Of a stretch of DNA of 64,000 nucleotides, positions 47,631-58,602 are shown piece after piece; positions within the stretch are counted from its first letter, which is position 1, and each line of letters opens with the position of its first letter. The translations under genes and the position numbers were made by a program. Location: NCBI RefSeq assembly GCF_025698545.1, contig NC_068569.1, forward strand, positions 18,290,001-18,354,000, in the 5' to 3' direction. The notes below the pieces were generated by a model. That model was not told the DNA's origin and searched no databases. It was given only the letters and a program-made list of their open reading frames with translations. The stretch comes from Gossypium raimondii. Taxonomy: Eukaryota; Streptophyta; Magnoliopsida; Malvales; Malvaceae.

Positions 47631-50600
47631 AACCATCAAACAAACAAACACACACACACAAAAAAAACACTATGCTCGTTCCTACATGTTTTGTTACTGT
47701 TGCATACTATAGCTTTGGGTGTGTTAAAAAAGAAGGGAGAAGATGAATGGTGAATAAGTTGTCATGTAGTGAGTATGGAGGGGATTTTGTATGAATTGCC
47801 ATTTCATGCTCTTGGCGTGGACAGAGGGATAACTTGATGATGGTGTCACCAGCTGTTAAATATTAGACTTCTTAGCAGCTAGTACTTGCAATGGAGAGAG
47901 AGGTGGGAGAGATAAAAAAAAAAAAACCCAGTTTTTTTCTGCTTTGTGAGATACAATTTTTAGTTTTGGAGTTTTTTGGGGGAAAAAAAATAGTAATATG
48001 AAAATGAAATACATTTCCAAATTTCGATTTTGTTTATATTGCTATGATTTCAATTATTACTAAATATAAAGTGCGTAACTCTAGGTAATGGGCTATAAAA
48101 GAATTGTGTGGATTATTATTTTCTGACAATAAAAAGCATTAAATTAACTGGTCACATGGAACATTCAATATTAAATTTATTTTCGTTCAGAACTATAATT
48201 TTATTTTATTTTCCATTGATTTAATGCGTGTTTAGAAATATTTAATTCATCAAAGATTCAAAATTAATATTCACGTTTTTTTCCAAAACCACAATGGCAG
48301 TAGAATAATCAGGTTTGGGCACATACACCATAAGATATGGTCAAATAAAGGTGTAATTAAAGGATTCATATTTTACTATTTGCAAATCGAAAATATATGA
48401 TAGTGAAGTGTGAAGAAAATGTTATTCCACGTGAAGCGAACACCTTAAAATTGAAACTAAGTTTAAAAAGAGTATGAATTTTAAACATGTTTTTTCAATT
48501 TTTAAAACTCTTAAATATCACAATTATCGTATTATTTTTCTAGATTTATCAAAGTATAAAAAATACTTCTAAAATAATATCGGTTGTATTTTGAAAAGAA
48601 TAATTGATAATAAAATTTGGCCTAATAAAGTTAATTCTCATTATGACCGAAATTTTAAAAAATTAAGATTAATCAAATTAAAAAAAATGCAAATTAACAG
48701 CAGAATCACTTAAATCGATAAGATATGACCTAAACCCATTAAACAGCCTTCGACCCTCAAAAGAAAGAAAAAAAAGTGACGACGAGTGGAGTTGTGATTG
48801 ACTGTTTGTTTCTCTATGTTGGGCAATAGGACGAGATTTTATGAACTACTAGGTTGCTGTTCCCTGTTTATCTGCAGCTGCTAATACATAAAGCTGTTTT
48901 TGTTGTTATCTTCACTCTTTTGGCACATCAGCCGTTGGAAACCTATTCAGTCGATATATTTGTGGCCATCGGTTTCAATGGCATTGGGACCAATCAAGCG
49001 ACAATGATGGTGGCTCCGCCGCTCTGCTCCGTGCAAACCAGGCCCAATAATAATAAAGAGGATTGAGTGAGATGGATTCTTAGGCTTTAGTCCTCTTAAA
49101 TGTTAGGCCCATTTATAGATGTTTGTCTCCTCTGACTCCCATCCCATGTCTACCTTTTACTATGTCTTTTGAGCCCACCACTAAACGTCGGTTAATTGTG
49201 AAAAAGAAAAGAGACAACATTTAGCCGAATTTGGATACTCGTTCATTAATAATCAATGAGCAATACAACACCTAACGTACCAAAACGAGGTGACTAGAGG
49301 AGTTTCAAGGTATCCCAAGCTTCGTAATTTGCAAAGCAATCGAAGATCTCAACCATGCCATGCCACAACCACAGATTTTATCCACAAAAAAGTACCTCCT
49401 GAATTAAGGAGATAGTGTGAACGCTAATACACAATGAATTCCTACCTCTGTCTCTCTCCTTGCCTTGACTGTGGTCCGGTTTGCCCAAACTTGGTATGCT
49501 GGTGGTGGTACTTGGAGTACTTGGTAATGCCGTCATGTTGACTTTGACTCCCACCTTAATGGACAATGGCCCATCTAACTTAACCATGTCCACAACCCAA
49601 AAGCTTAACAACTTTTCTAACTCCTTTCTCCTCATCCCTCCCAGCGTTTTCTTTATTTCTCACACATCCGATGAAATTTAAGTCCATGAATATTTTATAT
49701 TGAAATTTAACCGATTAATAATTATTTATTATCAGGTAACAAAAACCTTGACTTAATGGTAATATTATGATCATAGAACTTTGATATTATATAATTAAGT
49801 TTTACACTGTTTGGATGAATGAGTTTTTTTTTAAGATTTATTATAATTGGTTAATTAGTTGTTAAGATATTCAATTCAATGCTTTTTAATGATTGATACT
49901 ATTGATAATTAGTTAACCGACAATCGATCACTAATTCAATTTTAAAACGTTTGAAAATCATATTAATCCGTTTTAGAAATCGAATGGGTTCGATCTTATA
50001 CATACGCGAGGAAGGTAATCAAAAAAAAGAAAGAATATAGGTTCTTCTTTACTTTTATCACTTAGGAGCTGCATGAGAGAAAGAAGTGAGGAATCCTCTT
50101 TTTCAGACTCTGACTCTCTCACTCCAGTCGTTGATTTTCTTTTTGTTACTTTGAAAGCTACTACTTCAGCTTCAGCCACTTGAAGTTTCGATATTCCTTT
50201 TTATTTCTCATCAAACGAATGGTATCTTCTTATGGAAATCCTAACTATTCTTAGCATGATATTGGGGATAGGTTAATCAAAATTATTAGTGAAATTTGCT
50301 AGTGAGTTGTCACTTATTTAAACCAATCATGTCTACGAATGGTATGAAGTTTTGCAATATTTCTCTCTCTCAGACACACACACACACATATATATACATA
50401 ATATCTCATAAAAAGACATGACTACAGATGAAATTGTCTAATAAAATAACACAATCTTGTGAGAATGTATCACATATATATATATATATATATATATGTA
50501 CGTTGAATGGTTATATAAATGACTTGTGTATTAGTTATTTTCACTACTTTACTTACAATATTGAAGTATTTATCTTTATGACATATTAAAATTTTAAGAA

Positions 50601-53600
50601 AAGAATCCTACACTATGTAAGTATGAGGTAGGGCTTACAGCAAGGTTTAAAATAGTTATGGAGGGGGCAAAAGGCAAATATAGAACTCACCAGAAAAACA
50701 AAAAAGTCAAAAAGAAGAAAAAAACTAGCAGTTAAAGAGCACGCCACTGGCGGCTACATCTCCGCATTAGTCGCTTTAGATGTTCTCTATTTGATTAAAA
50801 TACTCAATTACAACTTGGACATAATTTCTTCAAGTTTTATTTTATATAAATTAGGTGTAGCTTCTGTTTTTCTTTTCTTAAGTTGTATTTAGATTTAGAT
50901 TATGAATCTAATCCTGTTTTCTAATATTATTTCTAATTATAGTTTCTGGAATCATAGTAACCGTATTTCTAATCACATGATTGCACCAATGTGAAATGAT
51001 TTTCTGAAAAGAATGATTTATTGAATTAACTAGAGTGTTAAAACTCATTTGTACGTCTTAGATTCAATCCTCAATTCCTACTTGTTTTAAGCACCATTTT
51101 TCAATTATTTTATTTAAAATATTATATATTATCTTTCAAAATATTATTATTTTTAATTGAGATTTTGTTTGATCACACTAATTGAATTAGAAATAGATAA
51201 CAACACACTCACCTCACCATGTAGGTGAAAATAATTATAAAATAAAATTTTCTTGATAAGAATTTGGGGTTATGAGAAAAATGTTAAATCCAGAATTGTA
51301 CTCAACATCAATCTGAAGACCTTAACTCAATCCCGGATCCCATTCCCACATCGCATAGATCTCCCCGTACACCCGCCTGTAACCTTATCACTCGCGTGCA
51401 TGTTAAGCTATTTAATACTACTTTACTTTGACCCAACAAATAAAACCCTGTCTTACAGGAAATTAAAAATATATATATATTTCTCTTTCTTCCTTGTGTT
51501 ATGAAAGCGCGAGCCAAAGCGTGCACAAATGCATGCGCTCTCTTTAATAAAATCCCGACGCTGATGCTGATGCAACGTTTTTATTTTTGTTTCTTCTTTT
51601 TCCCAAAATTAAAAAATGAAAATTCAACTTCTATAAACTAATCCAACGCTGATAAACATATATTGTTTCTTAATCAGTTATTTTAATTTAAATCAACATT
51701 TATAGGAACTTCAACTAATTTTAAACAGTAAATACTTCATTTTTCACTCATTAAAGTTAATTTAATTAATAAAAACGATCTTTTTTAATCCAAATTTAGA
51801 TTAGCTTCGAGGAATTTCATTTTATTTTGAGAGTGAACCACCATGATTTTTCCACGTGTCAACAGGAATCAAATCGTGAGGCAATGAGGGGAAGTGAGGT
51901 GGTATGCAAGCGGAGGAGCGTGAACATGTTGGGAAAAAGATAAAACGGCGTGGGAGACTTTTTTTTTTTTTTTAAAGTCTGCTGTTTCCTTACTGTACCA
52001 AAGATTTTGGTGTCGGATCGCAAGATTTTCTTCCCCTTTATTTATTTATTTTTCTCCTTCAAAGTCTTCCAATAAATATAATTTTAATTTTCTCGAGGTT
52101 AAACTGAAAACATTAATTTAAAAAAAAATTTACATAATTATTCGGTATGAAATGACTACACTGACCTTTCAATTTCAATCCAATATTATTATTATTGAAT
52201 CTTCTTACCAATGAAATTAAATTTCAAACATTGTGGGCAGCGTGCGAGTGAACTATACTGAGTTTGGTTCATGTCTTGACTAACCAGGCTATGTTTAACC
52301 CTGAAATACTTCATTATTAAATAAATAAAAACAATAACTGATCCTTTTGTGAAATATATATTATAATGACAATCACTTTCTTGATTGGACCTAACCTCAA
52401 TTATAACCAAGTGTTGAAGCAACTTGATTGGGGTACCCACTAATAATGTGACTTAAACTACCCAATAAAGAGGGGAAAAGAAAAGAAAAAATCAAAACTA
52501 AAAATCCAACTTATATCTACCCAAAAAGCATCAGTCATGTTATTCACTATGATTCTTACGTTGGAATGAGGAATTATTAATCTCGATTTCTTTATTAGTT
52601 TTTAAGTTTAGTAACTCATTATCATAATTACTTTACTGTTAATTTTGACCTTAATTATTAAGGTAATATTAACTTCAACCCCCCTGACCTTGAGGGGGGC
52701 ATGCATAGAGAGAAAAGAAAATGATTTATGGAATTGCTAATTGGCCTGCTAAGTAATGAGACTAAATAAACTCATCAAGATTTCTTTAATAAGTGTTATA
52801 ATTGCTTAAGAGGCCTTTGCTTAATTATTGCAGTGTTGACATTGGCTTTTAGACAACACATTCTGACTTACTTTAAATATAGATATATAGATCCCTCCAA
52901 ACAAGAGCTATCATCTCAAATCTGAAGTTTACCTCGAGTTTTGTTAAAACAATATATTATTATTCCTATTTCATGAACAATTTCTTTTGTTTTTTATCCA
53001 ATAAATTTCCATTAATCATATTGGGTAGTGACAATTGAGGATTAGCATGTTTAATGGCAAGTTGCAAAGGCATGGGGGGGGGGGGGTTTGCTTTACGCTT
53101 TTCAAAGCGTGGGGTGTTGTGTGTTTGTTGGAGAATCCACAACCAAAATGGTTCCATGCTCTTTCTATCCCCACCACCAATATTTAAATACCATATGGCC
53201 CCTTAGAACAAGTTTTAGTGGCATGAAACATGGAATTTTGTTTAAGTTTTTTTGCTTATTATTCCACACAGCATATGACTTTCTAATAAATCCCCTCCCC
53301 CATTATTATACTAATCCTTACAACTACCAACACAATATTATAAAAAATTAAATGGAATTTTGACTTTAGAATTAATTTTTCATGTTTGGAGTTTTTCAAG
53401 CATTGGGGTAGTCTATAATTTTGAATTAGCATTTAGCTAGCTACCTAGGGTTTCAACTCACCATATCCATGAAAAATGGACGGTCCACTAGTAAGTCAAT
53501 ATATGTGTATGTAGTGAAATTTTATGTATATATAAATTTTTATTTACTTCGTGGGAAAGATAAAATGACATATGCATTTTTATTTTGTATCAAAAAGAAA

Positions 53601-54200
53601 AGGAAAAAAAAAAAGAAAAGGTAGGGGAGAAATTCGGTTAAGTGGTTAGTCCACAACAACCACAATTATGCCATCCCTCGAGGCATTATTTGATAATTGA
53701 TATTTGGTACTATTTTATTTGGAATTAAAAAAAAGTTGTAAAAAGTTTCAATATTATGGCAACAATGATGAGATTAAGCTTGTTTTCATTTGATGATGTC
53801 TCCATTTATCTATTTGTATTCAAAATTTTATTTTTTAACGGAAAATATTAAAAAGAAGTTAGTGTACAATTATTTATTATTTATGGATGTAATTGGATAA
53901 TATTAGCATTTCCGCAAAATGAAAGAATTGGACCCAGAACCCGAACCGGTAATGTCATAACCACCCGAGAGGGGCCCGAACACCAAACACCCACCACACG
54001 GACTCTAACTGTGCTTCATCATTTCTTCACTTAATTCATGTCAAAACCTTTAATTTTAATTTTTAATTATTTCTTTAACTTTAATTAATTTCCTCTCTTT
54101 TTTAGGTGCATCAAGGACATTTTCGTCATTTTATTTTCCCTATTTAATATATCCAGTAATATGTTAGGATCCGTGCATCCATAAATCTCAACCCTTTGAC
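47631..54200. other. Gene-poor intergenic stretch (about 6.5 kb)
   Basis: The first 300 bases are presumed cyclin 3' UTR. The remainder has no gene I can support. It contains a (TA)n microsatellite at about 50,472-50,496, a (CA)n-type tract near 50,374-50,388, a G-run near 53,074-53,088 and TA/T-rich DNA. A short minus-strand frame at 50,179-49,973 begins MAEAEVVAFKVTKRKS and contains an acidic/leucine segment; it may be a gene fragment but has no recognised family. Several other frames of 60-85 codons have no recognisable content. Confidence 0.35.
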
Positions 54201-55528
54201 TGTAGTCCTCGTTTCTCTCTCTCTGAATTTTTTTTTCCCAGTTTCAGATTGCATTAGTCTCTCTTTCTCTATTTGTAGCTAAGGATTGGAGCAATCTGGA
54301 GTTTTCCCCCCCCTGTTAATCGTTAGCTTCCTCGATGCTTTCGGTTTTCACATTTTTCTTTTTTCTTTTGTAATAAAGCTTTGATTTTGTTGCTAGGAAT
54401 TTTAGCTCATTATGTTTAGTGGTAGTTCCTCTTTGCAGGGTTCTTGAATAGGTTGTGTGTGTGTGTGTGTGTTTTTTTTTTCTGGGGGGGAGCGTTAACA
54501 AAGGGAAGTGAACGGTGGCTATTTGCAGTGAAGAAGGAACAGCATGCGTTGGTGGTTGAGTCGTTCTATTGATGTTTTTCGGAAAGTTATTTCTTTGAAC
54601 TTGTATTGTAGAGTGATTCTGTAATTCCAAAACCTAGCGTCTTCAAGATCCATCCCTTTTTTTTTCTTGTTTCTTAGTTAGTGTTATATCATCCATGGGA
54701 TCCACTTTTTTCATCGTTGTTCCATGTTATGTCCGCCAGATTAGCTGAATACCTTCAATCACATCGCTCAAAATTTGTGATCCCAGAAAATTATCATTTC
54801 TTAGTAGTGGTAGTTGTTGAATTTTAGTTAATCTAGATTCTGGATCTTGGGGTTTTTAATACGGTTTCGTACCTGGAAGATCCTCTCTTTTGGTGCCATA
54901 TTGAAGGGGTGTTGGGACGTAGTTATGGTGTGCCAAGCAGCGACCCAAACAAGATTCCGGGCATTGAAGTACGAAAATGGTATTGCAGGGAGTGCCACCA
55001 TTGTAGTTAGAGTCATAGCATGCTTTCAACCTCTTCAGGATTGCCAGGTTCATTTTTCTTCCTTATTTTTAATTGATGAAAGAATTAGATACCCGTTTTG
55101 TTTGGTGATGTTTTTACACTTCATTGGTTCATATTTTCTTTTATTTATCATGAGAGATTCCTTTTTCTTTTATTATTTTTTGTGATTGATGTTTGGTAAG
55201 AAAGTTTATGTTCAAACTCCTTACTGAATTTCCTTTTTATTTTTTTCCAGGCTGAATATTTCCGTCATTTGCTTAAGCCCGTTACGTAGGTTGCCTTTTA
55301 CGTTTTCGCGTTCAAGTTAAGCTGGAATTTTTAGTTTTCTTTTTTCGCCTTGTTCTTTTTTTTTTTGAGAGAAACTGCAAGTAGACTGCCATTTTCACTG
55401 CTACAGCATAAACTTCTGGTATGTCGTTATATCTCTGCTACTTGGTTTTATGAATATCTGCTTATTATTCTCTGGAATACCTTTTTCAAGTTTTATGGTG
55501 TTTTTATGCAGGTGATTGTTCTTGTTGA
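54201..55528 (+). promoter_or_regulatory. SAC51: Long spliced 5' leader of the SAC51-type bHLH gene
   Basis: From CT-rich sequence near 54,210 (tttctctctctctgaatt) to the main ATG at 55529. It contains the conserved upstream ORF (54925-55289), interrupted by an intron at 55048-55250. A further leader intron lies at 55419-55511 (donor ctg|gtatgt, acceptor atgcag). The transcription start is not defined, and at least one more upstream intron is possible (a tctag acceptor lies at about 54,834). A (TG)n run lies near 54,456-54,472. Confidence 0.6.
54925..55289 (+). CDS. Conserved peptide upstream ORF of SAC51 family, 53 residues, two exons
   Basis: Exons 54925-55047 (41 codons) and 55251-55289 (12 codons plus stop) join to encode 53 residues starting MVCQAATQTRFRALKYENGI and ending AEYFRHLLKPVT. 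This matches the conserved peptide upstream ORF of SAC51-like genes as I know it from Arabidopsis. There it represses translation of the bHLH ORF downstream, and thermospermine relieves this. The splice junction falls after QPLQDCQ, in phase, with a GT donor and a ttttttccag acceptor. In the mature leader its stop lies about 146 nt before the main ATG. Its strong conservation at the peptide level, against a poorly conserved surrounding leader, supports a real function. Confidence 0.93.
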
Positions 55529-56611
55529 ATGGGAGAAGGCTGTGGATCTTGGTTTCCTCAGCAGCAATTTCATTGGCAATCACCCAACTTGATTTCTTTG
55601 GCTGCTCCCAATCCGTTGGGACTGCAAAGTACTAATCCTAGATTCATGAACTTCGGCACTGATATGGTCTCTGCTACTGGGACTTCGCCGGTTTATGCAA
55701 ATCCAGAATTACATCACTTTGGGGTTAGCCAACGAAATGAACCTCGTGGCTGGTTTTACTGTTTGCCCCGTTTCAGACAGGTCTTTGCGCCTGCTTCAAA
55801 CCCTTTGTTGAAAGAGCAACACCTGGCTGACCGATATGAGAATCTTAAGGAAAGTGGTACCTCCAAGGCAGGGACCGGGGCTGCTGAGAAGAGATTCCTT
55901 GTTTTTGATCAATCTGGTGATCAAACTACCCTGATTTTCAGTTCTGCTTTTGGGACTCATACCAAGTGCCTGTCTTCTTGGGGTCCAAAATCTCCTGCTG
56001 CTGGTAACTTTAATGGGGATGTTCCCATGGCTAAAGCAACAGGGAATCTTCACTCTGGACTGATATCTACGGATGTGTCTTATGACAAAGGGACTGATGT
56101 GCAAAGTGAAATGCACGAGGACACTGAGGAACTCAATGCGTTGCTTTATTCGGATGCTGATAGTGAGTATTCCGAGGATGAAGAAGTTACAAGCACTGGT
56201 CATTCCCCTAGTACAATGACTGCCCAGGATGAGCAATTTGAGGGAGGTAGTGAAGAGGTTGATAGCTCTACAAGGCTAATTAAAAAGCGAAAACTGCTTG
56301 ATGGCAGTTATGGTTGTTTGCCCTTGCTTATGGATACTGCTAATTCGGGGAATTTTAACAGATATTCTGAATACGAGGATGATGCAGATTCAAGCTGTGC
56401 CAAAGGCCAAAATCCTGGATCAGGTGATACAGATTCGTCTTCAAGCTACAAGAGAATGAGAAAGGATAAAATTCGAGAGACGGTGACTGTTTTGCGAAGC
56501 ATAATCCCAGGCGGAGAGGGAAAGGATGCAGTTGCGGTTCTTGATGAAGCTATCAACTACCTGAAATCCCTGAAACTTAAAGCCGAAACCTTGGGACTTA
56601 ACACTCTATGA
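55529..56611 (+). CDS. SAC51: SAC51-type atypical bHLH transcription regulator, 360 residues
   Basis: Single coding exon after a spliced leader. The N-terminus MGEGCGSWFPQQQFHWQSPN, an acidic middle (ELNALLYSDADSEYSEDEE), a KKRKLLDGSYG motif and the C-terminal helix-loop-helix (about residues 310-355: YKRMRKDKIRETVTVLRSII, then DAVAVLDEAINYLKSLKLK) identify the SAC51/SACL group (bHLH142-145). The basic region lacks the His-Glu-Arg triplet that binds E-boxes, so it probably acts by dimerising with other bHLH proteins such as LHW in vascular development. Expression is expected to be translationally controlled by the upstream ORF at 54925-55289 and by thermospermine. SAC51 and its paralogues cannot be told apart here with certainty, so the symbol marks the family. 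Confidence 0.92.
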   Translation: MGEGCGSWFPQQQFHWQSPNLISLAAPNPLGLQSTNPRFMNFGTDMVSATGTSPVYANPELHHFGVSQRNEPRGWFYCLPRFRQVFAPASNPLLKEQHLADRYENLKESGTSKAGTGAAEKRFLVFDQSGDQTTLIFSSAFGTHTKCLSSWGPKSPAAGNFNGDVPMAKATGNLHSGLISTDVSYDKGTDVQSEMHEDTEELNALLYSDADSEYSEDEEVTSTGHSPSTMTAQDEQFEGGSEEVDSSTRLIKKRKLLDGSYGCLPLLMDTANSGNFNRYSEYEDDADSSCAKGQNPGSGDTDSSSSYKRMRKDKIRETVTVLRSIIPGGEGKDAVAVLDEAINYLKSLKLKAETLGLNTL

Positions 56612-58602
56612 GCTGCAGCCTGCAGCTGTTCTCACAAGTAGTATTAGTTGTTATTTTTGTCATTGTTAGTGGAGCTGTGTTAAATAAGTGAAGTATACAC
56701 AATCTTGAATGGTGTTTTTCATATATAATTTGGAGCCCTTCCAAAAATAGAAGATCGTAGACAAAGAACATGAACCATTCCCAATGATATGAGTTGGAAA
56801 CCAGTAGCATAAGGAGTCGAAATCTCATCTCTATTTCCTAAAGGAAGCAAAGGATACATGAGTGTATACTATGTCCCAATAAAGGAAGATGAACCATCAT
56901 TAGTCAACATCTTGGGTTGTAGAGAAAGTGAAACTCACAGCTAGGCATGAGGGATGATGGGTTGGATGTGTGAATGAGAAGACTGGTTATTCCAAGAGGG
57001 ACGCGGCCTCATAAAAAAGGGGGTCTAAGTGCACGCCCATTAGGTGTTTTGGGACCCCCAATCCTTCAGTTTCTTCTCCCTTTTTTGTATTTCTTGTCAA
57101 GTGTTTTTTCACCTTTGATGCAGGAAATTGCACGAGCAAGGAGGCTTCTCCTATTTCATCATATGCTAATGCCACAGTTCAGCCGGAAGGGGGGGGCCCC
57201 CTTTCCCATATTACACCATCTGATGTATTATTCCTTTGCCATCATGGGACTCTGTGTGTGTTTTTGTTGTTGAACTCGTGATTCTGCAGTGCTTTTAATG
57301 GGGGCTAGCAAGTTATATATGTATGATGATGATGATGATGTGAGCAGCCATGGTTGGCATGGAACTTGATGTAATGTTATGTTTGGTTTGGTGTAATGTA
57401 ATGTAATGTTTTGTCATCTAGCCAATGCGTTTACTATCTCGTGCATGCATTTATGTATGAGAAAGCGATGTGTTGTGCCCTTAACTCACTATCTGAAACG
57501 GTGCAAAGTAGTTTATTTTTCCATTTTTATGGCGTCTGATGGTTTAGGTGATGCATGGGACCACTAAAGCTGCAGCCTGGCCTGCTTTTTTTTTTTTTAC
57601 ATTAGGGTCTAAGTGGCATGGACCTTCCAGTTTACTATTTTCTCTCATGTGTATATATATATTTTCTTAAAATGAAAATTAATTAGTCGCATTACTTCTT
57701 GAGTGTTATAAGTAAGTTTATTAAAAATAAAATAAATTTGGGATCCGAATTTTAAGGATAAACAATAGCTTTGTTTTATTATAGAGGGGAAATGGTTAAT
57801 CCATATCCTCCTTATTCAATGATTCAATGAAAGGGGTACTTCTCTATTTCATTCCTTATTGGGTGGACCCTACTACATTGCGTGAATCGCTCGATGCTGA
57901 ATAATTTAATAATATATATTTTTAATACATTTTATTATATTTAATAATTTAATAATATATATTTTTATCAATAGGTAAAACCATCAATTTCAGTCTATTA
58001 TTTGTATTTCATTTCTACCACGTATTTTTATCTTATTAGTGAGGTGATGAGACACTATTATTGATTTGAGAAAACATGGCGCGTGCATGAAACTGGAGTT
58101 TCACCCAAAAGAGGTTGGCCCCTCACGTTATGTCATATCACCACCCCTTCTTTCTCCAACCAATCCGAACCATTGAATTAATGGCGTAAGTTTCCACGGG
58201 CTTTCTATAGATTGGACCTTCCTTACTGGGCTACTTTGCCCATTTAGTACCTACTCTCCTCCTCCTTTCTCTTAAACAATGCTCCTCATCACAATCCAAC
58301 ACTGTCTTTTCTTCTCCGAAATTTTGAGAATCTCTACACAGTACGCACAGAGACGCAAAGGAAGCGAAGAAAAGCATTTGTTTATTTGCTTGCTTTTATG
58401 CTTTAATGTCTCCAAACCCATTGCGTTGTCGTAATTAAAACCAACAAAAAGAATAAAAAAAAAATGCCCGTCTTAGCTTCAAAAGGACTATGGGAATTGT
58501 TTTCCGCATATGTTCATCGCTGATTACCAGCTTCGCTGCCGATCAAAGCTAGGGTTTTCGAATATCTTTCCAGTTTTCTTTGTTTTTCGATATTAAAACT
58601 GG
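56612..58602. other. 3' flank of the bHLH gene and promoter of the ASG2-type gene
   Basis: The bHLH 3' UTR probably extends at least several hundred bases. An open frame at 56,974-57,273 has no recognisable protein family. There is an (ATG)n microsatellite near 57,323-57,340 and two close copies of aatttaataatatatatttt at about 57,900 and 57,944. From 58,250 the CT-rich DNA (ctcctcctcctttctctt) and a leader up to 58602 belong to the next gene. Confidence 0.35.

Noticed and set aside
48854-49066. 70-codon plus-strand frame
   Set aside because: No recognisable domain, codon pattern or splice context.
50472-50496. (TA)n microsatellite
   Set aside because: Ordinary simple repeat, useful as a marker only.
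53074-53088. Poly-G run and similar homopolymers at 40,300 and 54,484
   Set aside because: Simple homopolymers prone to assembly error; no adjoining structure makes them informative.
55796-56236. 146-codon minus-strand open frame
   Set aside because: Antisense to the SAC51-type coding exon, with no recognisable content.
56974-57273. 99-codon frame downstream of the bHLH gene
   Set aside because: Hydrophobic low-complexity translation in the 3' flank with no family match.
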